DNA of 21,413 bases from NCBI RefSeq assembly GCF_934230905.1, contig NZ_CAKQFJ010000031.1, positions 1 to 21,413 of the forward strand, read 5' to 3'. This document shows, piece after piece, positions 8,254 through 15,929 of this stretch. Source of the stretch: an uncultured Veillonella sp. GTDB taxonomy: Bacteria > Bacillota > Negativicutes > Veillonellales > Veillonellaceae. The notes under the pieces were generated by a model. It did not search any database. It was not told where the DNA came from and saw only the letters and a list, made by a program, of their open reading frames with translations. Each line of letters begins with the position of its first letter. Positions within the stretch are counted from its first letter, which is position 1. The position numbers were made by a program, and so were the translations under genes.

Positions 8254-10428
8254 TTATTTTTCAAATTCTTTTTTTAATACATAACCATATGCTTTTTTAG
8301 TTCCATCTGGTTGTGCGGTGATATATACACCTTGAATTTCTGGAGCAAAACCAGGCAATTTATTAATTCCTTCTTCAAGAGCTAAAAAGTAATCACATGC
8401 AGTTCTAGACCAACGTTCACCAGGTTGTACACATAATACTCCAGGAGGATAAGGAAGAGCACCTTCAAGAGCAATACGACCTTCCGCTTCACTTAATGGT
8501 ACTAGCTCACCTTTACCACGTTGGAATTCAAAATTTGACTCTTGAGGGTTCATGACAAACTCTGGGAAATAATCATGTAGGAACAAGCGTTGTTGCAATG
8601 TACTTACATTTCTATCCTTATAAAAATCATGCATTTCTTGGCATAATTGGCGGATATGGTATCCTTTATATTTATCAAGATTAGCATAATAAATAGAAGG
8701 TAATACATCCTGCATCGGTGCATCAGCATCAATCAATTCTTCAAACCGAACAAGTTGAGCTACTAAATCATTCATCTTAGTTTTAGATTCTGCTGGAGTC
8801 ATTAAAAATAAGATTGTATTTAAATCACATTTTTCAGGAATGATACCATTCTCACGTAAATAATTTGCAAGAATATTGGCATGAATACCAAAAGATTCAT
8901 ATTCTCCTGTTTCTACATTGATACCAGGAGTAATCAATTGGAATTTACATGGATCGATAAAGTATTGACCCTTACCATACCCTTTAAAGGAATGCCATTT
9001 AGCATCAGGCTCAAATGCGAAATAATCCACATCTTGTGCCATTTCTTTTGTATCCCCATCTTCCCATTTTTTACCATGTACCACTGGTGGTACTAATGGA
9101 CGAAGATATTTACAATGTTTTAATACCGATTTACGTGCATCAATAACTGTTTCTACACATTCAATCCATAATTTTTTACCAGCTTCACCTTCATGCATTT
9201 TGGCATTTACATCAAGCGCAGCAAACAACGGATAAAATGGAGACGTAGAAGCATGCATCATAAAAGAATTATTAAGGCGTTTATGATTTACATAACGATC
9301 TTGCCCTTTAATATGCTTATCTTTTTTATGAATTTGAGAAGTTTGCGAGAAACCAGCTTGTTGTTTATGCACAGATTGAGTTACCAAAATTCCCGGATCA
9401 TTAGGTCCAAGTTCTAATAATAATGGACTACAATCTTTCATCATAGGAATAAACTGCTCATAACCTACCCAAGCGGAGTCAAAGAAAATATAATCACAAA
9501 GATGACCTATTTTATCAACAACTTGTCGAGCATTGTAAATAGTTCCATCGTAAGTCCCGAGCTGAATAACTGCTAATCGAATAGGACGTTCAGCTTTTGC
9601 TTTTTCTGGATCTTTTTCAGCAATCAAATCTCGGATATATTTTTCATCAAAACAATGTTCTAAAATACCACCAATTGAACCAAATGGATTACGTGCAGTT
9701 TCTAAATATACAGGTGTTGCTCCAGACATAACTAATGCACCATGACAAATAGATTTATGATTGTTACGATCATATAAAACAATATCGCCCGGTGTTAGTA
9801 ATGCATTTAACACAACTTTATTAGAGGAGGATGTACCATTTAAAACGAAATAAGTTTTGTCTGCATTATAAACTTGAGCTGCATGTTGCTGTGCCTCCAC
9901 AGCAGACCCTTCGTGAATTAAAAGATCTCCTAATTTTACATCAGCATTACAGAGGTCTGCACGGAATACATTTTCACCAAAAAAATCATAAAATGCACGA
10001 CCTGCCGGATGTTTACAGAAAAATTGCCCACCTTGATGTCCTGGACAATCAAATTGAGAATTTCCATCTTCTACATAGTTTGAAAGTGCTTGGAAAAATG
10101 GAGGCAACATGGACGATTCATACTTTGCAGCTGCAGCTTCAATTTGACGTTTATATAAATCAAAATTTGTACTAGAACCATCAATAACACGTTCTACTTT
10201 TCCCATAAATGGATCTATATCTACAGATTTATCAAAGACAACCAAGAAAACAGGAATGCCAAAAGATTTTACTATTTCATTATCTAAGATAGCCGTATCA
10301 TTTTCACTAATAACGATTGCTGCTATGTCTGTAAAATCAGTTTGACTTAAATCTACACTTGTACGACCTTCTAAAGGGCCAAAATAATATTGTGCCTTAT
10401 GAGAAAATGCAACATTCATATGTTTCAT
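8254..10428 (-). CDS. speF: Ornithine decarboxylase SpeF (PLP-dependent, inducible type)
   Basis: Decarboxylates ornithine to putrescine and CO2, taking up a proton. The 724-residue protein has the fold type I, group III decarboxylase layout: N-terminal wing domain (about 1-110), PLP domain and C-terminal domain. Visible signatures are FDCPGHQGG (126-134), FVLNGTSSSNKVV, FDSAWVGYEQF and the PLP Schiff-base motif SVHKQQAGFSQTSQIHKKD with Lys355. Ornithine rather than lysine or arginine is indicated by near-continuous similarity to E. coli SpeF (732 residues) and by the downstream potE. AGGAGG lies eight bases before the ATG; a second in-frame ATG at codon 4 is less well spaced. It is preceded by a 321-bp AT-rich non-coding region and followed by a hairpin before potE. 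Expression may respond to ornithine and acid as in enterics, but no SpeFL-like leader is recognised. Confidence 0.96.
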   Translation of the reverse strand: MKHMNVAFSHKAQYYFGPLEGRTSVDLSQTDFTDIAAIVISENDTAILDNEIVKSFGIPVFLVVFDKSVDIDPFMGKVERVIDGSSTNFDLYKRQIEAAAAKYESSMLPPFFQALSNYVEDGNSQFDCPGHQGGQFFCKHPAGRAFYDFFGENVFRADLCNADVKLGDLLIHEGSAVEAQQHAAQVYNADKTYFVLNGTSSSNKVVLNALLTPGDIVLYDRNNHKSICHGALVMSGATPVYLETARNPFGSIGGILEHCFDEKYIRDLIAEKDPEKAKAERPIRLAVIQLGTYDGTIYNARQVVDKIGHLCDYIFFDSAWVGYEQFIPMMKDCSPLLLELGPNDPGILVTQSVHKQQAGFSQTSQIHKKDKHIKGQDRYVNHKRLNNSFMMHASTSPFYPLFAALDVNAKMHEGEAGKKLWIECVETVIDARKSVLKHCKYLRPLVPPVVHGKKWEDGDTKEMAQDVDYFAFEPDAKWHSFKGYGKGQYFIDPCKFQLITPGINVETGEYESFGIHANILANYLRENGIIPEKCDLNTILFLMTPAESKTKMNDLVAQLVRFEELIDADAPMQDVLPSIYYANLDKYKGYHIRQLCQEMHDFYKDRNVSTLQQRLFLHDYFPEFVMNPQESNFEFQRGKGELVPLSEAEGRIALEGALPYPPGVLCVQPGERWSRTACDYFLALEEGINKLPGFAPEIQGVYITAQPDGTKKAYGYVLKKEFEK

Positions 10429-10553
10429 ACTATGATCCTCCTAAAAGAGCAAATGTAATTTAAATAAATACGAATCATATACATAAATATAAGATGTTAT
10501 ACCCCTTTAATAATTGATAGCTATCTCAGTTAACTAGGTATATATATTTTACA

Positions 10554-10581
10554 TTTATATTTTAACATTTACACAATGCAA
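10554..10581 (-). promoter_or_regulatory. Possible speF promoter
   Basis: Minus-strand TTGCAT (10581-10576), 16-base spacer, TATAAA (10559-10554). It would give a leader of about 119 bases. The region is so AT-rich that other -10-like sequences occur, for example TATAAC near 10500. Confidence 0.35.
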
Positions 10582-10644
10582 TTTATAGATATGTATTATA
10601 TGTATAACGCATGTCTTTTTCATCATTATGCATTTTTAGAAAAA

Positions 10645-10679
10645 TGAATATTACATTAAAATATGGGATGTAATATTCA
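10645..10679. repeat. Inverted repeat upstream of speF
   Basis: Perfect arms TGAATATTACAT (10645-10656) and ATGTAATATTCA (10668-10679) separated by 11 bases. On the minus strand it is followed by ATTTTTC, but the stem has very low GC content, so a DNA-binding site is more likely than a terminator. It lies upstream of the proposed speF -35. Confidence 0.7.
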
Positions 10680-10689
10680 ATATATTAGA

Positions 10690-10742
10690 CAAAACAGGCT
10701 GTAACTAGAATGTGACTTTATCACATTCTGTTACAGCCTGTT
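10690..10742 (-). terminator. Terminator of greA-lysS (22-bp stem)
   Basis: Long hairpin with 13-bp outer arms AACAGGCTGTAAC / GTTACAGCCTGTT and 9-bp inner arms AGAATGTGA / TCACATTCT. One unpaired base (10706) separates them and the loop has five bases. On the minus strand it runs into TTTTGTCT. It starts seven bases after the lysS stop. Confidence 0.85.
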
Positions 10743-10749
10743 TCAAATA

Positions 10750-12267
10750 TTATTCAGTTATTTCTTCTGTATCTTGCACTTTTACAGCTTCAGGTTTCAT
10801 TAATGGGAACAACAATACATCACGAATGGATGCAGAATCTGTCAAGAACATAACAAGACGGTCAATACCAACACCAAGACCTGCTGTTGGTGGTAATCCG
10901 TATTCAAGAGCATTAACAAAGTCTTCATCCATACGATGAGCTTCATCATCACCAGCTTCACGTTCTTTCAATTGATCCAAGAATCGTTGTTTTTGATCAA
11001 TTGGATCATTTAATTCTGAAAAACCATTGGCTAATTCACGACCATAAATAAACGCTTCAAAACGTTCTGTCGCTAATGGATTTTCACGACTAGCTTTCGC
11101 AAGTGGAGAAATTTCTTTTGGATGACCATATACAATAGTCGGTTGAATCAAGTTTTCTTCTACATAATCTTCAAAGCAAAGATTTAAAATTTTACCAATA
11201 CCATCATTAGATGTATACTCTACATTTAAACGATCTGCAATGGCACGTGCTTCTTCCACAGTTGTTACAGCATCAAAATCTTCACCAGTATATTTTTTTA
11301 CACCTTCAGCCATTGTAATACGATTCCATGGTGGAGTTAAATTAATTTCTGTACCTTGATATGTAATTTCTTGTGTGCCAAGGACCTCTTGCGCACAATA
11401 AGAAACAAGATTTTCTGTTAAACGAATCGCATCTTCTACATCACCATAAGCCTGATAAGACTCAATCGTTGTAAATTCAGGGTTATGACGATTATCAATA
11501 CCTTCATTACGGAAACAGCGATTCATTTCAAAAACGCGCTCCATACCACCTACGATTAAACGTTTTAAGTACAATTCTGGAGCAATACGCATATAAATAT
11601 CAATATCAAGTGCATTGTGATGAGTAATAAATGGACGAGCTGCCGCACCACCAGGAATAGCATGCATCATCGGTGTTTCTACTTCCATAAAACCATCACG
11701 CATCATATATTCGCGAATTTTAGCAACAATTTGAGAACGTTTAATAAATGTATCACGCACTTCAGGATTTACAATTAAATCCACATAACGTTGACGATAA
11801 CGAAGCTCAGTATCTTTCAAACCATGCCATTTTTCAGGTAATGGACGCAAAGATTTAGATAACAACGTTAATTTATTGACTTTAATAGTAACCTCACCAC
11901 TGTGAGTTCTAAATACATGACCTTCGATACCAACAATATCGCCAATATCAAGCATTTTTACAAATTTATAGTTATCTTCGCCCAAAATATCTTTGCGGAA
12001 ATATACTTGGATATCACCAGATAAATCACGAATATTAGCAAATGCAGTTTTACCATGTGAACGCATAGTTATCAAACGACCTGCAATAACTGTAGGTTGA
12101 TCTTCATAATTTAAGAAATCATCTTTGATATCTTTAGCATGGTCCTTAACGATAAATCTTTGACCAAATGGGTACACACCCTCAGCTTCATATTCAGCCA
12201 ATTTATCGCGGCGAATTTGCATTTGATCATTTAGTTCTTCTTGTAAGTTTTTAATTTCTTCACTCAT
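10750..12267 (-). CDS. lysS: Lysyl-tRNA synthetase, class II
   Basis: Charges tRNA-Lys. At about 505 residues it has the family length. An N-terminal helical segment is followed by the OB-fold anticodon-binding domain (about 57-145, with AGRLITMRSHGKTAFANIRD). The class II catalytic domain shows motif 2 FRNEGIDNRHNPEFT (about 252-266) and motif 3 GLGVGIDRLVMFLTDS near the C-terminus. GAGG lies seven bases before the ATG. It lies 26 bases downstream of greA, sharing the greA promoter, and ends before a strong hairpin. No T-box is seen upstream. Confidence 0.97.
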   Translation of the reverse strand: MSEEIKNLQEELNDQMQIRRDKLAEYEAEGVYPFGQRFIVKDHAKDIKDDFLNYEDQPTVIAGRLITMRSHGKTAFANIRDLSGDIQVYFRKDILGEDNYKFVKMLDIGDIVGIEGHVFRTHSGEVTIKVNKLTLLSKSLRPLPEKWHGLKDTELRYRQRYVDLIVNPEVRDTFIKRSQIVAKIREYMMRDGFMEVETPMMHAIPGGAAARPFITHHNALDIDIYMRIAPELYLKRLIVGGMERVFEMNRCFRNEGIDNRHNPEFTTIESYQAYGDVEDAIRLTENLVSYCAQEVLGTQEITYQGTEINLTPPWNRITMAEGVKKYTGEDFDAVTTVEEARAIADRLNVEYTSNDGIGKILNLCFEDYVEENLIQPTIVYGHPKEISPLAKASRENPLATERFEAFIYGRELANGFSELNDPIDQKQRFLDQLKEREAGDDEAHRMDEDFVNALEYGLPPTAGLGVGIDRLVMFLTDSASIRDVLLFPLMKPEAVKVQDTEEITE

Positions 12268-12293
12268 GTTATCGCCTCTTCGTAAAATGAAAA

Positions 12294-12767
12294 TTATTGA
12301 ATTGCTAACACTTTGAAAGTAACAGGACCATCAGGTGTAGATACTTCTACTTCATCGCCCTTACGTTTACCCAAAATAGCTTTACCTACCGGTGACTCAT
12401 TAGAAATACGATTATTGAAAGGGTCTGCTTCAGAAGAACCAACAATAACATACTCCAACTCATCATTGTACATAGTATCTAATAATGTAACCTTACTACC
12501 TACAGATACAACATCCCCACTAACTGACTCATCAATGATTTTTGCAGTATTAATCTTATTTTCTAATTCAGAAATATACCCTTCAATAAATGCTTGTTCA
12601 TTTTTAGCATCATCATATTCGGAGTTTTCACTAATATCGCCATATTCAATAGCTGTTTTAATACGTTGTGACACCTCTATACGGCGCACAGATTTATAAT
12701 ATGCTAATTCATCCTCAAGTTTTTTCAACCCTTCGGCTGTAAGTAATGTTTCTTTTACGTCTGCCAT
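12294..12767 (-). CDS. greA: Transcript cleavage factor GreA
   Basis: Binds the RNA polymerase secondary channel and stimulates cleavage of backtracked transcripts. The 157-residue protein has the N-terminal antiparallel coiled coil (about 1-78), with the catalytic acidic tip in GDISENSEYDDAKNEQ (Asp44 and Glu47 corresponding to Asp41/Glu44 of E. coli), and a C-terminal FKBP-like domain ending SPVGKAILGKRKGDEVEVSTPDG. AGGAG lies five bases before the ATG. It is the first gene after a perfect consensus promoter and is preceded by a leader of about 80 bases with a terminator-like hairpin. Confidence 0.97.
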   Translation of the reverse strand: MADVKETLLTAEGLKKLEDELAYYKSVRRIEVSQRIKTAIEYGDISENSEYDDAKNEQAFIEGYISELENKINTAKIIDESVSGDVVSVGSKVTLLDTMYNDELEYVIVGSSEADPFNNRISNESPVGKAILGKRKGDEVEVSTPDGPVTFKVLAIQ

Positions 12768-12799
12768 GAATTCTCCTAGTCTTTCTTCATATAAATAAT

Positions 12800-12829
12800 A
12801 GAAAAAGTGTCACAGTACGATGACACCTT
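12800..12829 (-). terminator. Terminator-like hairpin in the greA leader
   Basis: Minus-strand stem AAGGTGTCA / TGACACTTT (nine pairs, one G-U) with an eight-base loop, running into CTTTTTC. The G-U pair is an A-C mismatch in the opposite orientation, which supports function on the minus strand. It lies about 20-48 bases after the predicted start of the greA promoter, so it could attenuate greA-lysS as well as stop read-through from dusB. Confidence 0.7.
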
Positions 12830-12854
12830 ATCTTGCATCTGTAATTTTTAATCA

Positions 12855-12883
12855 ATTATACTAAGAACCCCTATATTTGTCAA
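12855..12883 (-). promoter_or_regulatory. Perfect consensus promoter of greA-lysS
   Basis: Minus-strand TTGACA (12883-12878), 17-base spacer, TATAAT (12860-12855). The -35 hexamer contains the dusB stop codon TGA. Predicted transcription start is near 12848, giving a leader of about 80 bases. Confidence 0.88.
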
Positions 12884-13872
12884 TGTAAGTCCCCTGTTAC
12901 TAAGAGTTCTCTATATGTAAAAAGTTCTTTTTTAAAACTTTCAATAGTATGAATTGTATTTACTCGATTACGCCAATACGCCGATTCAGGCATCCCTTTC
13001 ATATACCAACCAGCATGTGTTCGAATCTCCTTTATTCCTATAGATGGCCCTTTATATTGGCATAATAATTCAAAATGTTTAAGTAACATATCTAATCGGT
13101 CCAAATAGGTGGGCGCTGAAATGATAACCCCTGTATCTAGATAGTGATTTACTCGTTCAAAAATCCAAGGATTACCTTGTGCACCACGACCAATCATGAC
13201 CGCATCACAGCCTGTTTCTTCTATCATATGGAAAGCATCTTCTGGTGTCCATATATCTCCATTTCCAATAACAGGAATGGACAGAGCATCCTTAACTTCT
13301 TTAATATAGGACCAATCAGCACGTCCCATATACATCTGTTCTCGTGTTCGACCATGAACAGCAACTGCCGATACTCCGGTGCTTTCAATACGTTTGGCAA
13401 AATCAACCACATTAATATGCTCGTTATCCCAACCGATACGCATTTTCACAGTAACCGGTACATCAACAGCATTCACAGCAGCCTCCGCTACACGTGCAGC
13501 CAAATCTGGAGTCTTCATTAATGCAGAACCATCGCCACTAGAAACAACTTTTTTTACAGGACACCCCATATTGATATCTACAATATCCGCCCCTGCGTTA
13601 GCTACAACCTTTGCGCCTAAAGCGATTGCTTCCGGATCTGAGCCAAATATCTGCATGGATACGGGGTGTTCCACTTTTTCCATACGCAACAAATCATGTG
13701 TACGTTCATTTTTATATTTTATGCCCATAGCGCTAACCATTTCTGTACAAACCATAGATGCGCCATGCTCTTTAGCTAGAAGTCGATATGCGATATCACT
13801 AACCCCTGCCATCGGAGCCAAAATAGCCTTACCAGAAATGGACACATTACCAATAGTCCACGTTTCTTTCAT
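12880..13872 (-). CDS. dusB: tRNA-dihydrouridine synthase (DusB family)
   Basis: FMN-dependent enzyme reducing uridines in the tRNA D-loop. At 330 residues it has a TIM barrel with APMAGVSDIAYR (19-30), the catalytic cysteine in DINMGCPVKKVV (Cys104), the VKMRIGW and VHGRTREQMYMGRADW motifs, and FMN phosphate-binding NGDIWTPEDA and GRGAQGNPWIF. The smaller C-terminal helical domain begins near residue 250. AGGTGA lies six bases before the ATG. In Bacillus dusB also lies near lysS. A hairpin in the 91-base gap after coaX may limit read-through into it. Confidence 0.95.
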   Translation of the reverse strand: MKETWTIGNVSISGKAILAPMAGVSDIAYRLLAKEHGASMVCTEMVSAMGIKYKNERTHDLLRMEKVEHPVSMQIFGSDPEAIALGAKVVANAGADIVDINMGCPVKKVVSSGDGSALMKTPDLAARVAEAAVNAVDVPVTVKMRIGWDNEHINVVDFAKRIESTGVSAVAVHGRTREQMYMGRADWSYIKEVKDALSIPVIGNGDIWTPEDAFHMIEETGCDAVMIGRGAQGNPWIFERVNHYLDTGVIISAPTYLDRLDMLLKHFELLCQYKGPSIGIKEIRTHAGWYMKGMPESAYWRNRVNTIHTIESFKKELFTYRELLVTGDLH

Positions 13873-13884
13873 TATTATTCACCT

Positions 13885-13917
13885 AATAAAACAGGTACAG
13901 CCAAAGCCGTACCTGTT
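13885..13917 (-). terminator. Terminator or attenuator between coaX and dusB
   Basis: Minus-strand hairpin AACAGGTAC-G-GC / GC-T-GTACCTGTT with a four-base loop and a G-U pair that would be a mismatch on the plus strand, followed by TTATTA. The T-run is poor and the hairpin ends next to the dusB ribosome site, so partial termination is likely. Confidence 0.6.
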
Positions 13918-13963
13918 GTTATGCATTCATACTATAATTACAATCAACTCTACTATAGTACCA

Positions 13964-14731
13964 TTATTTATTTCGTTCGTAAATGAGGCGAAGCCCTTCC
14001 AATGTAAGCATCGGTTCTACATGATCAATGCAATCAGTAGCACTACTGATAAGCTGTGCCAAACCGCCTGTCGCCACAACGGTTACATCACCACCCATTT
14101 CAGCTTTCATACGTGCTACGAGTCCTTCTACTTGACCTACATAACCATAAAACATCCCAGATTGCATGGAGGATACAGTATTACGATTAATAACCTGACC
14201 AGGATCTTTTACCTCAATACGCGGTAATTTTGCGGCTCGTTGGAATAGAGCCTCAGCGGAAATTGTCACACCTGGTGTAATAACACCACCAATATAATCA
14301 CCATTACCAAGTACTGCACAATAAGTAGTGGCTGTGCCAAAATCAATGATAATCAATGGACCTTCATATACTGCATTAGCTGCTACTGCATTAACAATAC
14401 GATCGGCACCTACCTCGCGTGGATTATCATATTTAATAGCAATCCCTGTTTTTGTACCAGGACCTACAATAATTGGATTTACATTAAAGTAGCGCAAACA
14501 AACCCGTTCTAATGTAGGCATTAGTGGAGGTACTACAGAGGAAATAATGATAGCCTTAATATCCTTTGCATCAACTTTGCGGTCATGAAAAAATAAGTTC
14601 ATCATCAACATGCCATATTCGTCAGTGGTCCGCACACGGTCTGTAGAAATTCTCCAATGTCCTACTAAATTTTTATGATCGTAAACACCGAGAACAATAT
14701 TAGTGTTTCCCACATCAATTACTAATAACAT
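13964..14731 (-). CDS. coaX: Type III pantothenate kinase CoaX
   Basis: Phosphorylates pantothenate in the first step of coenzyme A synthesis. At 255 residues it has the ASKHA-fold signatures of the CoaX family: DVGNTNIVLGVY (6-17), a central ADRIVNAVAA and IIDFGTATTYCAV, then GGVITPGVTISAEALF, and VVATGGLAQLI near the C-terminus. Type III enzymes are typically insensitive to CoA feedback. It lies nine bases downstream of birA, with AGGAGG in that gap, so the two are co-transcribed; the birA-coaX pairing recurs in other bacteria and joins two cofactor functions. Confidence 0.96.
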   Translation of the reverse strand: MLLVIDVGNTNIVLGVYDHKNLVGHWRISTDRVRTTDEYGMLMMNLFFHDRKVDAKDIKAIIISSVVPPLMPTLERVCLRYFNVNPIIVGPGTKTGIAIKYDNPREVGADRIVNAVAANAVYEGPLIIIDFGTATTYCAVLGNGDYIGGVITPGVTISAEALFQRAAKLPRIEVKDPGQVINRNTVSSMQSGMFYGYVGQVEGLVARMKAEMGGDVTVVATGGLAQLISSATDCIDHVEPMLTLEGLRLIYERNK

Positions 14732-14740
14732 GTATTCCTC

Positions 14741-15715
14741 CTATTTGCGTGGCCGTATAGAAACATCGCCAGCAACAATCCGTTTAATATCTCCATTAGA
14801 TGTTTTAACCAATAAATTACCATCATTATCAATATCAGTAGCTACACCTTCATAAGTACTACCAGGTGCTCTAACCTCGATTTCTTGATGTAAAGTAACA
14901 CTTAGCTTACGCCACTCATTCAAAGTATCATCAAATCCACAATCTAATACTTCATAATACTGGTGTTCCAATTCTTCCAAAATAATTTTGAAAGCTTCAG
15001 TCCGTTCAATATCAATACCTTCCATCAAAAGTGACGTAGCAATCTGTTTAATCTCTTCTGGTAATTCCTCTTGTTTAGTTTTAACATTGACACCTATCCC
15101 CATAACAATATAGGATATTTCTTCCATCGAACCAGAAAATTCCGTTAATATTCCAACAAGCTTACGTCCATTCACCAATATATCATTAGGCCATTTGATA
15201 CCAGCATTAGTAAGCCCCATTTTATGAAAAGCTTTAGTTAATGCTACGGCCGCCATCAATGTGCATTTGGGTGCTTCTACAGGAGGGAAATCGGGGCGCA
15301 AAATGAGACTAAACCACAAGCCTTTTCCAAATGGAGAATACCAACCACGAGATAAACGACCTCGGCCTGCAGCCTGTTCTTCTGTAACAACTACAGTTCC
15401 TTCCTCTGCACCTTGTTGAGCCAATCTACGAGCTTCTAAATTAGTCGATTCAGTTGTATCCATATATACATACCGCTTACCAAAAACATCGGTATTCAAT
15501 ATTTGTTTCATGGCTAATGGACTTAACAAATCTGGTTCCTCCAACAAACGATAACCACGCTTAGTATAGGACTCAATTTTATAGCCCTTTTGTCTTAGTG
15601 CTTTTATATGCTTCCAAATGGCAGTACGCGACACATGACATGCTTCTGACATGTCTTGACCAGAAACAAAACCACCTTGATTCTGTCTTAAGAACTCTAA
15701 TACTTCATCACGCAT
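14741..15715 (-). CDS. birA: Bifunctional biotin-protein ligase / biotin repressor BirA
   Basis: Activates biotin with ATP and attaches it to carboxyl carrier proteins. The 324-residue protein is the long type: an N-terminal winged helix (about 1-60, with CHVSRTAIWKHIKALRQKGY) followed by the ligase domain containing GRGRLSRGW (117-125), KWPNDILVNGRKLVGIL, and the C-terminal SH3-like domain. The DNA-binding domain implies it also represses biotin genes. AGGGGG lies seven bases before the ATG. It has a good promoter with a dyad over the -10, and heads birA-coaX-(dusB). Confidence 0.96.
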   Translation of the reverse strand: MRDEVLEFLRQNQGGFVSGQDMSEACHVSRTAIWKHIKALRQKGYKIESYTKRGYRLLEEPDLLSPLAMKQILNTDVFGKRYVYMDTTESTNLEARRLAQQGAEEGTVVVTEEQAAGRGRLSRGWYSPFGKGLWFSLILRPDFPPVEAPKCTLMAAVALTKAFHKMGLTNAGIKWPNDILVNGRKLVGILTEFSGSMEEISYIVMGIGVNVKTKQEELPEEIKQIATSLLMEGIDIERTEAFKIILEELEHQYYEVLDCGFDDTLNEWRKLSVTLHQEIEVRAPGSTYEGVATDIDNDGNLLVKTSNGDIKRIVAGDVSIRPRK

Positions 15716-15741
15716 AACAAGGCCCCCTTTTCCTGACGGTT

Positions 15742-15756
15742 TACAATTCGATTGTA
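15742..15756. repeat. Dyad over the birA -10 element
   Basis: TACAAT-TCG-ATTGTA, a perfect six-base inverted repeat with a three-base centre. One arm is exactly the birA -10 hexamer. Next to it on the minus strand is TTGTAAACC (15746-15738), resembling one half of the BirA operator described for Firmicutes; the second half is not seen at the expected distance. Confidence 0.5.
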
Positions 15757-15779
15757 CAAGTGAGCCCTTTAAAATGCAA
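15751..15779 (-). promoter_or_regulatory. Promoter of birA-coaX
   Basis: Minus-strand TTGCAT (15779-15774), 17-base spacer, TACAAT (15756-15751). The predicted leader is about 30 bases. Confidence 0.6.
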
Positions 15780-15892
15780 GCATTATTTATAAATCTAATA
15801 AATAATCATTTATAAAAGTCCCTACTATCTACTTATAAATTTCAATATAGTAGACAAATAGATTGTTGTATGAAATTATACCTCATTAATAG

Positions 15893-15898
15893 TATAAT
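15893..15898 (+). promoter_or_regulatory. -10 element of the ThrE-family gene
   Basis: TATAAT on the plus strand, 31 bases before the ATG. No convincing -35 is present at 16-18 bases. An imperfect operator-like pair CTACTAT (15822-15828) / ATAGTAG (15847-15853) lies upstream between the divergent genes. Confidence 0.4.
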
Positions 15899-15929
15899 AA
15901 AAATACTACAATAAAAATAAGGAGTATCT

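Larger units (their letters stand above)
10429..10689 (-). promoter_or_regulatory. AT-rich 5' region of speF-potE, no gene recognised
   Basis: This stretch between the lysS terminator and speF contains one plausible promoter, a 12-bp-arm inverted repeat (10645-10679), two palindromes GATAGCTATC (10516-10525) and AGTTAACT (10529-10536), and two very short ORFs. One of these, 10425-10484, encodes MYMIRIYLNYICSFRRIIV and its TGA overlaps the speF ATG (ATGA), but it has no well-placed ribosome site. No riboswitch family is recognised. Confidence 0.5.

Noticed and set aside
10555..10626. 23-codon ORF in the speF leader with several histidines, briefly considered as a SpeFL analogue
   Set aside because: No Shine-Dalgarno before its ATG pair, no HIRRxxH-like motif, and it lies largely upstream of the proposed transcription start.
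12313..12699. 128-codon plus-strand frame opposite greA
   Set aside because: Fully antisense to a conserved gene; Ser/Thr/Leu-rich composition typical of a shadow frame.
12768..12879. T-box for the greA-lysS unit
   Set aside because: The leader hairpin is short, and no T-box motif (TGGNACCGCG-like) is present.
13379..14227. 282-codon open frame on the plus strand across the coaX-dusB junction
   Set aside because: It is antisense to two clear genes and the intervening hairpin. Its residues show no family motif, and no ribosome site or promoter was seen.
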